DNA from: an uncultured Emticicia sp.
Lineage (GTDB): Bacteria > Bacteroidota > Bacteroidia > Cytophagales > Spirosomataceae
Assembly (NCBI RefSeq): GCF_937903345.1
Contig: NZ_CALCZQ010000052.1
Coordinates: 124,001 to 188,000 of the forward strand
Direction: 5' to 3'
Length of the DNA: 64,000 bases
Part shown: positions 1-8,401 of the stretch, in pieces
Numbering within the stretch: position 1 is the stretch's first letter
Layout: each line of letters begins with the position of its first letter
Notes under the pieces: model-generated
Databases searched by the model: none
Told to the model about the DNA's origin: nothing
The model's input: only the letters and a program-made list of their open reading frames with translations
Made by a program: the position numbers and the translations under genes

Positions 1-554
1 AAAGCATAGCCGATAAACGTTATTTTATCTAGTGGAATAGTTTTCAATACTTCTTTTCTATAACAAATAAATCCACCTGTTGGGTCCATTATTTTCATAC
101 CCGTTATCATTCTCACATAAACACCCGCAAAATATGACATCAGAACTCTCCCCATCGGCCAGTTTACAACGTTTACGCCTTTAATATAGCGAGAGCCAAT
201 TGCCACATCATAGCCATCAGTTTTGCACGCTTTGTATAGTTTTACTAAATCTTCTGGATTGTGTGAGAAATCGGCATCCATTTCATAAATAAACTGATAG
301 TCGTTTTCTAAAGCCCATTTAAAACCGCGAATATATGCTGTGCCTAAGCCAAGCTTTCCACTTCTCTCAATAAGATATAGATGTTGGCTAAACTCATTTT
401 GTAGCTCTTTAACTTTTTTTCCAGTACCATCGGGCGAGCCATCATCCAAAATCAGAACATCAAAGGTTTCGCTCAAGCTCATGACTTTTCTGATAATCGC
501 TTCTATGTTGTCGATTTCATTAAAAGTCGGAATAATTACAAGATTTTCTTTCAA
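1..554 (-). CDS. Polyprenol monophosphomannose synthase-like GT2 (3' end outside window)
   Basis: Family 2 glycosyltransferase of the dolichyl-phosphate mannosyltransferase (DPM1) type, which moves a sugar from a nucleotide donor to polyprenyl phosphate on the cytoplasmic face. The protein opens KENLVIIPTFNEIDNIE, carries the EMDADFSHNPED metal/donor-binding stretch, then the DPM-family signatures IGSRYIKG and MDPTGGFICY. The C-terminus runs off the left edge. No ATG is available: the frame is closed by TGA seven codons before the conserved start region, so the TTG at 552-554 is the best start. It is followed upstream by a DUF4296 lipoprotein gene, a pairing common in Bacteroidota. Family assignment is firm; mannose as the sugar is inferred from the family. 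Confidence 0.85.
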   Translation of the reverse strand, partial: MKENLVIIPTFNEIDNIEAIIRKVMSLSETFDVLILDDGSPDGTGKKVKELQNEFSQHLYLIERSGKLGLGTAYIRGFKWALENDYQFIYEMDADFSHNPEDLVKLYKACKTDGYDVAIGSRYIKGVNVVNWPMGRVLMSYFAGVYVRMITGMKIMDPTGGFICYRKEVLKTIPLDKITFIGYA

Positions 555-695
555 AGTATATAGTCAGGTTTAGGATTGCATATTAATATAAAATAAGACA
601 AAAAAACGAGATGCGAGATAAAAACTTAATTTCAAATAATTAAATATTGTTTTTTTGCATATTTTCGTCTAGGCACTTATGTACTAACAAAACAA

Positions 696-1058
696 TCAAT
701 ATGCCATTTTCTTTTTTTTCTTCAATTCATCCAAGTTTTTTAGTACATTTTCGTAAAGCTTTGTCATTTGTTCGGGGTTTGTTACATAATAATTGTAACT
801 TGCTCTATAACGTGCAGTGTCGGTTTTATATTTTATCATTATTTGTTGTTCCAAAAATTTGTAGGCGAGTTTCGTTGAATCATAATCTTTAAACGATAAT
901 CGACTCACTCTTGCTTCAGTCAAATGAATTTCGGCTAAAATTTTTGCCATAGTGGCTTCGTCAATTGCATCTTTTGGTCGAGTCGGGCGGTTATCACAAG
1001 CCAACAACATCAAAATTATACCTAAAACCAATAATATTTTTTTTGTTAGTATTTTCAC
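696..1058 (-). CDS. DUF4296 family lipoprotein
   Basis: 120-residue lipoprotein. The signal peptide ends in a lipobox LLAC around residue 21, so the mature protein should be anchored by a lipidated cysteine. The mature part contains the DUF4296 pattern (MAKILAEIHLTEARV, then a conserved YNYYVTNPEQM segment) and ends in a lysine-rich helix. DUF4296 proteins are small Bacteroidota envelope proteins without a known biochemical role. It lies upstream of the polyprenol-P-mannose synthase on the same strand with about 140 bases between, and could be cotranscribed with it. Confidence 0.8.
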   Translation of the reverse strand: MKILTKKILLVLGIILMLLACDNRPTRPKDAIDEATMAKILAEIHLTEARVSRLSFKDYDSTKLAYKFLEQQIMIKYKTDTARYRASYNYYVTNPEQMTKLYENVLKNLDELKKKKKMAY

Positions 1059-1401
1059 TTTATATTCGTTTCTAAAAAAAACCTAAAAGAACTATTTGTT
1101 TAACTTTAAAAAGCAAATTACGGAAAAATATGACAAAATTCATCCGTTAAATTATCTTAATTGGTTCAATATCATTATTGGACAGAAATTATGATACTAG
1201 AATTCATCAATTTAAAATATAAACTTCATAAAGGGAAGATTGATGACGTAGAATCGACAGGTTTAGACTTATAATAAAATTTTTCATAAATAAATCAGTT
1301 TAAATCTGTAAAAATCAGCATTTTCTATGGACTAATTTTACAATGAATTTTATTGGTCCTACTGCGTAACTATTTTCAATTTTACATTATCCATTAATAA
1401 A
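1059..1401. other. Intergenic region between divergent genes, no gene seen
   Basis: 343 bases separating the minus-strand DUF4296 gene from the plus-strand DUF58 gene. It must hold both promoters, but I could not find a convincing pair of -33 and -7 boxes. No ORF with coding character, no strong hairpin and no RNA motif were recognised. Confidence 0.5.
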
Positions 1402-2265
1402 GTGGTAGAAAGTATTATTTCAAAACTCAACAAATATGAGATTAAAATTCGAAAAGCCGTCAATGGTCATATGCATGGAAACTTTCGTTCGGTTTTTAAA
1501 GGTTCTGGCTTAGAGTTTAGCGATTTGCGTACCTATCAATACGGCGATGACGTTCGGACAATTGATTGGATAACGACTGCTAAAGGTGACGGTGCTTACG
1601 TAAAGATTTTTAAAGAAGAAAAAGAACAAACCGTATTTTTTATGCTCGATGTGAGTAGCTCGCAGGAAGTAGGAAACAGCGGAAGTTTGAAAATAGATAC
1701 CGCAAAAGAAATTTGTGGGGTTTTGGCACTTTCGGCTATCAAGGAGGCAGGTCATGTAGGTCTTTATTGTTTTTCTGACCAAAAGGAATTGTATTTTAAG
1801 CCTACAAATGGCATTAAACATGGATACGAACTCATCTTGGCACTCTTTAAAATGAAGCCAGTTTCTCAGAAAACCAATATCCCATCAGCCATTGGCTTTG
1901 CCTTGAATATGCTTCGACGTAAGAGTGTTGTGATTTTGATTTCCGATTTTCTGGATAAAGATTATGAACATAACCTCAAGTCTCTGGCTCGTAAACACGA
2001 TTTGGTGGTGGTTCATGTCTATGACCAGCGAGAAATAAAGTTGCCGAGTCTCGGTATTATTCCAGTTTTGGACAAAGAAAGTAAGAAAACAGTTTGGTTA
2101 AATACTTCTTCACCATCGTTTAAGCGTGAAATGCGAAAGGTTTTCGAAGATAATCAAAAACGTTTAGAAACTTTATGTAAACAACACAATGCCAATTATG
2201 TAGCCATTGAATCAAGAGAAGATTATGTGCCGAAATTAATTCAATTATTCAGGATTAGAAAATAA
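1402..2265 (+). CDS. DUF58 domain protein
   Basis: 287-residue cytoplasmic protein of the DUF58 family (VWA-like fold). Residues about 30-75 contain the family core GLEFSDLRTYQYGDDVRTID, followed by a VWA MIDAS-like stretch LDVSSS. The start is GTG at 1402, giving MVESIISKLNKYE, a typical DUF58 N-terminus; no earlier in-frame ATG is better. DUF58 proteins usually accompany a MoxR-type AAA ATPase and BatABD-like membrane proteins. Here only the membrane partner follows, 36 bases downstream, and no MoxR gene is in the window. Role unknown; a chaperone-like or envelope-stress role is inferred from the family. Confidence 0.85.
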   Translation: MVESIISKLNKYEIKIRKAVNGHMHGNFRSVFKGSGLEFSDLRTYQYGDDVRTIDWITTAKGDGAYVKIFKEEKEQTVFFMLDVSSSQEVGNSGSLKIDTAKEICGVLALSAIKEAGHVGLYCFSDQKELYFKPTNGIKHGYELILALFKMKPVSQKTNIPSAIGFALNMLRRKSVVILISDFLDKDYEHNLKSLARKHDLVVVHVYDQREIKLPSLGIIPVLDKESKKTVWLNTSSPSFKREMRKVFEDNQKRLETLCKQHNANYVAIESREDYVPKLIQLFRIRK

Positions 2266-2301
2266 GCATTCAATATAAGATATAGGTTTAAAAAGATAAA
2301 A

Positions 2302-3210
2302 ATGTCAATCAGAATTTTACAATTGCTTAAGTCCGTAAAAAGTGTCTTATTGATAATCAGTTGTTTGTTGCTTGTAGGTATCAGCTATGCTCAAAAACCT
2401 ATCGGGAGGTTTCAAACTGATAGTATTGAACTTGGTCGACCGATTGATTATTCACTAAGTTACCATCACAATCCGTCGGCAGAGGTTTTTTTTCCAGATA
2501 CTACCTATAATTTTTATCCGTTTGAAATCATTCGACGAAATATCTTTCAGACTTCTACTACCAATGGTGTCAGTACGGATAGTGTGGTTTATACACTGGT
2601 GACTTTTGAAATCATGAAAAATCAAAAATTGGAGCTTCCAATTTATTTACTTTCAAAGCGGGATTGTACGACGATTTATTCGTTGACTGATTCTGTTTTT
2701 TTAAAGGAAATGATAAAAACCAACGTCGATTCGCTACATTTAAAGACTTATACAAAATTTTTTCCTCTATCACAGCAGGTCAATTATCCTAAAATTTTGA
2801 TTTTTTTATTAAGCCTTTTAGGTGTAGTGCTTATTATTTATGCCATATTTGGACGCTTCATTCGTAAACAATATACTTTGTTTTGGTTTCGTCGCCGTCA
2901 TATAGATTTTCAGGCTAATTATAAGAAATTTACACGCTCAACTTTAGATGATGTGACAATTGGGAAAGCATTAGTTTTATGGAAAAAACACTTAGAATGG
3001 CTCGAAAAACGTCCTTATTCCTCCTATACAACTAAAGAAATTATTTCGAGATTACCGAATGAACGTCTTGAAGAAGCACTAAAAGAGGTTGATAGTGCTA
3101 TTTATGGCGGAATTTTATCTACACAAATGCCTTCTTCAATGGAGGTTTTGCTCGAAAAAGCTACCGAATTATACAAAAATCATCGAAAAGAATTAGCCGC
3201 CAGTTTATAA
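2302..3210 (+). CDS. BatD-like membrane protein of unknown function
   Basis: 302 residues. The N-terminus has a signal sequence (hydrophobic about 13-29, ending SYAQ). A beta-rich extracytoplasmic part follows to about residue 160, then one membrane segment (KILIFLLSLLGVVLIIYAIF, about 164-183), then a basic, helical cytoplasmic tail of about 115 residues. This layout resembles the BatD/oxygen-tolerance-type proteins that sit beside DUF58 genes, although the sequence is too diverged for a firm family name. It directly follows the DUF58 gene and is probably in the same operon. Confidence 0.7.
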   Translation: MSIRILQLLKSVKSVLLIISCLLLVGISYAQKPIGRFQTDSIELGRPIDYSLSYHHNPSAEVFFPDTTYNFYPFEIIRRNIFQTSTTNGVSTDSVVYTLVTFEIMKNQKLELPIYLLSKRDCTTIYSLTDSVFLKEMIKTNVDSLHLKTYTKFFPLSQQVNYPKILIFLLSLLGVVLIIYAIFGRFIRKQYTLFWFRRRHIDFQANYKKFTRSTLDDVTIGKALVLWKKHLEWLEKRPYSSYTTKEIISRLPNERLEEALKEVDSAIYGGILSTQMPSSMEVLLEKATELYKNHRKELAASL

Positions 3211-3303
3211 TCGTAGTACAAGTATTTAACTTGTCAGTTGTCGAAGAAATAGTGCCTCTTTTAAAAAAAACGTATCAAATATTTGAAACTTACCCATTTT
3301 TTG

Positions 3304-3729
3304 ATGAATCAGCATATTGAAATCATATTATCTAATAAAACTCTCATCGAACAAGCTTGTTTGGATTTTGTAAAAAATGATGATTCGGGCGGAATCGTAA
3401 CTTTCGTAGGTACAGTTCGAAACCAAACCAAAGGAAAGCGAGTGCTGAGACTTGATTTTGAAGCTTATGAGCCAATGGCAGTTTCGGAAATGAGAAAAAT
3501 TGCCGAGAAAGCCGTAGAAAAGTTTTCTTTAAAAAAAATAGCTATTTATCACCGTGTTGGATGTCTTGAAATTGGCGAAGTCCCTGTGGTAATTGCGGCC
3601 TCGGCTGCACACCGTGGAGCAGCTTTTGATGCGTGTGAATATGCAATTGACGTACTCAAAGAAACCGTGCCGATTTGGAAAAAAGAAATTTTTGAAGACG
3701 GTGAAGTATGGGTTTCGGCTACGCCTTGA
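3304..3729 (+). CDS. moaE: Molybdopterin synthase catalytic subunit MoaE
   Basis: MoaE is the large subunit of molybdopterin synthase, which adds two sulfurs to precursor Z in molybdenum-cofactor synthesis. Visible family features are GGIVTFVGTVRNQTKG near the N-terminus, the HRVGCLEIGEV strand, and the active-site lysine region LKETVPIWKKE near the C-terminus. I take the ATG at 3304 (MNQHIEIIL, 141 aa) rather than the upstream in-frame TTG at 3283. The MoaD thiocarboxylate partner is not in this window. The stop codon abuts the stop of the convergent gene with no base between. mobA and moaC lie nearby on the opposite strand. Confidence 0.93.
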   Translation: MNQHIEIILSNKTLIEQACLDFVKNDDSGGIVTFVGTVRNQTKGKRVLRLDFEAYEPMAVSEMRKIAEKAVEKFSLKKIAIYHRVGCLEIGEVPVVIAASAAHRGAAFDACEYAIDVLKETVPIWKKEIFEDGEVWVSATP

Positions 3730-5091
3730 TTATTTCACCAACATCACTTTTCCCATTATTTCGATTTCGTTATTTTCTTGATTTTTGGCTTTAAGTCGGT
3801 AAGGATAAATGCCTATTTGGAAATTTTCGCCATTCCACGATTCTTTTAGATTCATCAGAGTTGTTATTAATTTACCTTTTTGGTCATAAATACTTAGGCT
3901 TATAAATTTTTCAGCTTCACCAAAGACAGTAAAAGAATCATTGATACCATCATTGTTTGGGCTAAAAGCCACTGGAATATAAATTGGAATACTTGTATAA
4001 CACGGGAACAGTGAGTTTTTCAAACAGATTTTTTCTGAGATAAATGCGGTTTCGTTAGAAGTAAATGTTATTTGATAACAATTTTGTTGGTTACATTTTA
4101 TGTCGGTGTCGATATAATTTGTGCTCTGTGCTAGGAGTTTTATGTCATTATTTTTGAGAATTATCATATCTCTGATGGTCTCGGGACGAGGTTTTTTCCA
4201 ACGTAGTTCGTTAGATTTTTCAGTCGACACAGCTTCAAAATCTATATCACAGATTTCTTTTGAAAGATTATTTGGAAAACAATTACTTTCTAATTTGATG
4301 GCATAACAAACATTTTTGGCAGTATTATTAAATGTGATTTTTTGTTGACCAATTTCGCCCAGTTTTGTTGTAATCAATGAGTTATTTCCAAAGAGTTTTA
4401 CATCTTCCCCTGTAAAATTATTAAAACTAAGAGTATAATTTTCAGTACCTGTTTTTTCAAAAACTAATATTTGTGGTTGATTTATTTTCGGAAACTTTAT
4501 CTCAAGTGAGGTATTTATATTGCAAAATTCAACTTCATAATGTGCTTTTACAAGTATTTTCTTATTGGTTTGTGAGGAGTAGGAATGCGAAACGCCTAGT
4601 GTAGGTAGTTTTATTTTTTCTAGTGGCGAGGTATCGCCCCAATCAATCACACAATAATCGTATGGGAGAGAACCAGTTTTTTTACTATCAACGATTTCTA
4701 AACTTACCTTGTTTCCGCAAATCTTTGGTTTTAGAATTAGTTTGTTTGTATCGAGTACTGTCACTACTCCGCAAACCCTTAGTTCTTTACCATCCTCTTT
4801 TCTATATGTAATCTGCATTAGTTTATATGCACCTGGGGATGTGTAGGTAAATGTTGGCGTTTCTGTTGGATTTGAGGGATAGCCCCCTTTATAATCGTAG
4901 ATAAATTTATGACCTATTGCTACACTATCGTTTTTGCTAATTTCGACAGTGAATGGTACACAACCTATCATAGTTTTGGCAGTAAGTGACCCCGAACCAA
5001 TATTTGGGCCATAGCATTGGTCGTTCGATTGCCCGAAAGATTTAATTGCTATAAATATTACCAAGTTTATATAGAAGATAGGTTTTTTCAT
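3730..5091 (-). CDS. Secreted PKD-domain protein with T9SS type-B sorting domain
   Basis: 453 residues. A signal peptide (MKKPIFYINLVIFIAIKSFGQ) precedes a PKD/Ig-like region at about 43-116 (CVPFTVEISKNDS, then FTYTSPGAYKLMQITY). After diverged beta domains comes a gliding-motility-associated C-terminal domain, about 370-453: PVAFSPNNDGINDSFTV, then LSIYDQKGKLI and GIYPYRLKAKN. That CTD is the type-B signal for the type IX secretion system, so the protein is predicted to reach the cell surface or medium. It follows mobA by 12 bases on the same strand, so it may be read through from moaC-mobA, although no functional link is obvious. Confidence 0.85.
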   Translation of the reverse strand: MKKPIFYINLVIFIAIKSFGQSNDQCYGPNIGSGSLTAKTMIGCVPFTVEISKNDSVAIGHKFIYDYKGGYPSNPTETPTFTYTSPGAYKLMQITYRKEDGKELRVCGVVTVLDTNKLILKPKICGNKVSLEIVDSKKTGSLPYDYCVIDWGDTSPLEKIKLPTLGVSHSYSSQTNKKILVKAHYEVEFCNINTSLEIKFPKINQPQILVFEKTGTENYTLSFNNFTGEDVKLFGNNSLITTKLGEIGQQKITFNNTAKNVCYAIKLESNCFPNNLSKEICDIDFEAVSTEKSNELRWKKPRPETIRDMIILKNNDIKLLAQSTNYIDTDIKCNQQNCYQITFTSNETAFISEKICLKNSLFPCYTSIPIYIPVAFSPNNDGINDSFTVFGEAEKFISLSIYDQKGKLITTLMNLKESWNGENFQIGIYPYRLKAKNQENNEIEIMGKVMLVK

Positions 5092-5103
5092 GCAAACAAT
5101 AAA

Positions 5104-5664
5104 CTATTCAATTTTCGATGTTTTTTTTAATTGCTCAAATTCTTCTCTGGTATTTACGTTAGTTAGCATGCGAGGGTTTACTGATAATATGATTTCGGTA
5201 TCATTATTTTGTAGAAAAACCTTTGGGCTTTTATTCCCTGCTTCAACGTATTTGGTGAGTAAATGGAATACTTTTGGCTCATAAATCGTAAAAAGAGGGT
5301 CAGGAGCATTGGTTTCGGGGTTCATAAATGCAGTTGCAATTTTATCTTTATTTCGGTGATTTACCAATACCTCAAAGCTGTTTTTGTCAATCCAAGGCAA
5401 ATCGCAAGCGACTACCAACCATGCAGCGTTTGGGTTGAAGTCAAAAGCCGATAAGATACCTCCCATCGGCCCGAGGGAGTAGGTATCAATAATGCTATAG
5501 TCAGAAAATTGTAGTTCTGCTCGGCACGAAAAATAAACTTCTGAGCAGTATTTTTTTGCCAAATCAAACAGATATTCTCGTTGGGGTTTTCCGTGATAAT
5601 CGAGTAAACCTTTATCTGTCCCCATTCTGGAACTTTTTCCGCCGACTAGAATAAGAGCATTCAA
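5104..5664 (-). CDS. mobA: Molybdenum cofactor guanylyltransferase MobA
   Basis: Transfers GMP from GTP to molybdopterin-Mo to form the MGD cofactor used by DMSO-reductase-family enzymes. The nucleotide-binding N-terminus LVGGKSSRMGTDKGLL is diagnostic, as are LGPMGGILSAF and the metal-binding VACDLPWI. 186 residues is normal length. Its start overlaps the end of moaC by 4 bases, so the two are translationally coupled. Its presence implies that the host uses a bis-MGD enzyme somewhere outside this window. Confidence 0.93.
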   Translation of the reverse strand: MNALILVGGKSSRMGTDKGLLDYHGKPQREYLFDLAKKYCSEVYFSCRAELQFSDYSIIDTYSLGPMGGILSAFDFNPNAAWLVVACDLPWIDKNSFEVLVNHRNKDKIATAFMNPETNAPDPLFTIYEPKVFHLLTKYVEAGNKSPKVFLQNNDTEIILSVNPRMLTNVNTREEFEQLKKTSKIE

Positions 5665-6143
5665 TTTTCCACTAATTTAAAATCTTTTTTACCGCCAGTT
5701 TTTTCAATTAAACGAGTTTCTTTGATGATAATATTGTGAGAAAACGCCTTACACATATCATAAATTGTCAAGGAAGCTATACTTGCACCAGTCAGAGCCT
5801 CCATTTCGATGCCTGTTTTGCCAGTGAGCGAAGCTGTACACTCAACAACTACTTCTCGATTTTCATTCAAAAAAATAGTTATTTGGCAGTTTTCGATTCC
5901 AAGTGGGTGGCATAGTGGAATCAAATCGCCTGTTTTCTTGGCGGCCATTACGCCCGCAATAATAGCCGTCTGAAAAACTGGCCCTTTTTTGGTATGAATT
6001 TCTTCATTGATAAGTCTTTCCAAAATAGTATCGTCCAAAATTACGATACTTCGGGCTTTTGCGGTGCGTCGGGTAATGGCTTTTTCGCCTACATCAACCA
6101 TTGAAGGGTTTCCTGCGGCATCTATGTGCGTAAAATTTGTCAT
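5661..6143 (-). CDS. moaC: Cyclic pyranopterin monophosphate synthase MoaC
   Basis: Converts the MoaA product (3',8-cyclo-7,8-dihydro-GTP) to cyclic pyranopterin monophosphate, the second half of the first step of molybdenum-cofactor synthesis. 160 residues. The family signatures LIPLCHPLGIENCQ, GIEMEALTGASIASLTIYD and the catalytic DMCKA lysine are present. It starts a minus-strand run moaC-mobA-T9SS protein. moaA is not in the window. Confidence 0.95.
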   Translation of the reverse strand: MTNFTHIDAAGNPSMVDVGEKAITRRTAKARSIVILDDTILERLINEEIHTKKGPVFQTAIIAGVMAAKKTGDLIPLCHPLGIENCQITIFLNENREVVVECTASLTGKTGIEMEALTGASIASLTIYDMCKAFSHNIIIKETRLIEKTGGKKDFKLVEN

Positions 6144-6230
6144 TTCTGTGGTAAGAACATTCTGTTCGCTTTTGTTTTAAATATTCTTGTTTTTTGATGA
6201 AAAACTTATCTTATTGAGGGCTGGAAGGGG

Positions 6231-8141
6231 TCATCGCATTATTCGCTCCAAAACTCCCAATTCACTAAATTTAATTTCTTCGTTTTCAATCATTTTTCTA
6301 ATAACATCTTTGACGTAATCTTTATTGATAAAAAACTGATAATCAACTATTTGGTTGACTGGTGCCGGAATTATCTCTAAGATTTTTTGTCTATATTTTG
6401 TATAAATCTCGATTGGAATTGGCTCATCTCGTTTTTTTTGTTTCAAGCAATTATCGCAAATACCGCAGTTAAAGTTCGTAAATTCATTGAAATATTCCTG
6501 CAAAAACTGCTGTCGACATCGACGGGTCTCATTGGTAAACTGCACAACGGCTGCCACCTTTTCTAAGTCTTTTTTCTTTCGTCTTTGCATTTCTACAACG
6601 TTGATAGTCAAATACTTTGTGTCTTGACGAGCTGTAAGAAATGTCAGTTGCGGAATACTTTTTTGTTTTTGATAAGTCACGATTCCAACTTGTTGGAGGT
6701 AATCTAGCATTTTCTCGATTTCACCCGTACTACTGAAGAAATATTTGCCAATTGTAGCTTCTGAAATACTGACATAACTCGTAAATAAATCACCGCCATA
6801 AATTCTTAGCAGCGTTTTGATGAATTTATCGTAACTCGGTGTTTTAATCTGAAACTTATATAATTCGTGATTATCGACTTTAAAAGAAATTTTTGATGGA
6901 CTGAAATAGGCATCGCTTAATTGAATCAATCCTTCATCTGCCAAAACTTTTAGCTCATTGTGAGTATCATGAGCAGAGAAACCAAAATTGTTGATAAATT
7001 CCTGAAAATCAAAGTCATAGCTTTCAAAATTCTCGCCACCAACTGCCAAATTTTTATAATTTGCTAAAGCCTGATAAACTCTTTTGAGGCTTTCAATGGG
7101 CGGATATTTTTGCTCAGTTTGCTTTGAAATATCTTCTAAATCGCTCATATCGTAAAGCAATACCGCATAAGCTTTTTGCCCATCTCGGCCAGCACGACCT
7201 GCTTCTTGGTAATAGGCTTCGAGGGTTTCTGGCAAATCAAGATGTACCACTACTCGTACGTCGGGCTTGTCGATACCCATTCCAAAGGCATTAGTCGCCA
7301 CAATTACACGCACTTGATTATTTATCCATGCTTCTTGCTTCTTAAATCTCTCCGGAGTTGAAAGGCCAGCATGATAAAAATCTGAACGGATTCGACTTTT
7401 GTTTAACCAATCTGAAAACTCTTTCGCACGCCTACGGCTACGTACATAAACAATGGCTGTTCCTTGTACTTTTTGAAGAATATCAAACGCTTTTCGTTCC
7501 TTACTATCTTCACAAAATACTGAATATGAGATATTTGGTCTAGCAAAACTTTGTTGAAATATTTGTACGTTTTTTAGTTCGAGTTTTTCGATAATATCTT
7601 GTTGGGCTTCTTTAGTGGCAGTAGCTGTAAGGGCAATTGTTGGAGCATTACCCGTAAATTTCCGAAACTCTGGTATTTTCAAATAGGGTGGACGAAAATC
7701 ATAGCCCCATTGCGAAATACAGTGAGCTTCGTCAATTACAAGCAAGCAAACCTTCATCATTTTGGTTCGTACTTGCATGATTTCGGTTAGTAGACGTTCG
7801 GGCGAAACGTAGAGGAACTTGAAATCTCCGTAAACAAAATTATCGAGGGTATAATCAATTTCATTGCGGTGCATTCCCGAATAAATGGCAGCTGCTTTTA
7901 TTCCTCTGCGTTTGAGTTGCTCAACTTGGTCCTTCATCAAAGCAACAAGAGGTGTAATGACGATACAAACACCCTCCATGGCCATTGCTGGCACTTGAAA
8001 ACATATAGATTTTCCTCCACCAGTTGGCATTAAGGTAAGTGTATCTTTTTGTTCCAAAACCGAGTTGATTATCTCTTTTTGTAATGGTCGGAAAGCATCA
8101 TATTGCCAAAATTCTTTTAATATTTCTAATGGGGTCTGCAT
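6231..8141 (-). CDS. recQ: ATP-dependent DNA helicase RecQ
   Basis: 636-residue superfamily 2 3'-5' DNA helicase acting in recombination and fork repair. Walker A is TGGGKS at 40-45, the DEAH box is at 137-140 in VIDEAHCISQWGYDFR, and motif VI is in QEAGRAGRDGQ. The RecQ-Ct zinc site (RRC then CGICDNC) and winged helix follow. The last 60 residues do not look like an HRDC domain, so this appears to be an HRDC-less RecQ. It stands alone between moaC and a divergent protease gene. Confidence 0.95.
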   Translation of the reverse strand: MQTPLEILKEFWQYDAFRPLQKEIINSVLEQKDTLTLMPTGGGKSICFQVPAMAMEGVCIVITPLVALMKDQVEQLKRRGIKAAAIYSGMHRNEIDYTLDNFVYGDFKFLYVSPERLLTEIMQVRTKMMKVCLLVIDEAHCISQWGYDFRPPYLKIPEFRKFTGNAPTIALTATATKEAQQDIIEKLELKNVQIFQQSFARPNISYSVFCEDSKERKAFDILQKVQGTAIVYVRSRRRAKEFSDWLNKSRIRSDFYHAGLSTPERFKKQEAWINNQVRVIVATNAFGMGIDKPDVRVVVHLDLPETLEAYYQEAGRAGRDGQKAYAVLLYDMSDLEDISKQTEQKYPPIESLKRVYQALANYKNLAVGGENFESYDFDFQEFINNFGFSAHDTHNELKVLADEGLIQLSDAYFSPSKISFKVDNHELYKFQIKTPSYDKFIKTLLRIYGGDLFTSYVSISEATIGKYFFSSTGEIEKMLDYLQQVGIVTYQKQKSIPQLTFLTARQDTKYLTINVVEMQRRKKKDLEKVAAVVQFTNETRRCRQQFLQEYFNEFTNFNCGICDNCLKQKKRDEPIPIEIYTKYRQKILEIIPAPVNQIVDYQFFINKDYVKDVIRKMIENEEIKFSELGVLERIMR

Positions 8142-8171
8142 CGCAAAAAATAAAAACTACGTCTCTAATTA

Positions 8172-8179
8172 CAAAGATA
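8172..8179 (-). promoter_or_regulatory. Candidate -7 box for recQ
   Basis: On the minus strand this reads TATCTTTG, an exact match to the Bacteroidota -7 consensus TAnnTTTG, 31 bases before the recQ start. No good -33 TTG is seen at the usual spacing, so this is suggestive only. Confidence 0.35.
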
Positions 8180-8401
8180 GGTGCGTGATTCGGAGAAATA
8201 GATAAGTACCAATAATTTTATTAGATACATTTAAACTACAAAAACATTTGGTTTTATCTTTTTTTAACGATAATCATTCAACAAAAGTATTAGTTTTTTC
8301 GTTAGATTTGATAACTTGTAAGATAATTGAAGAGCAATCCTATTTTCACAGATTATAAAAATATTTTAAATCCTGACAAACAGACGATTAATTTAAGATT
8401 T

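Noticed and set aside
8327..8401. Longer N-terminus of the metalloprotease from TTG at 8327
   Set aside because: The ATG at 8402 gives a clean signal peptide; the extra 25 residues would bury it.
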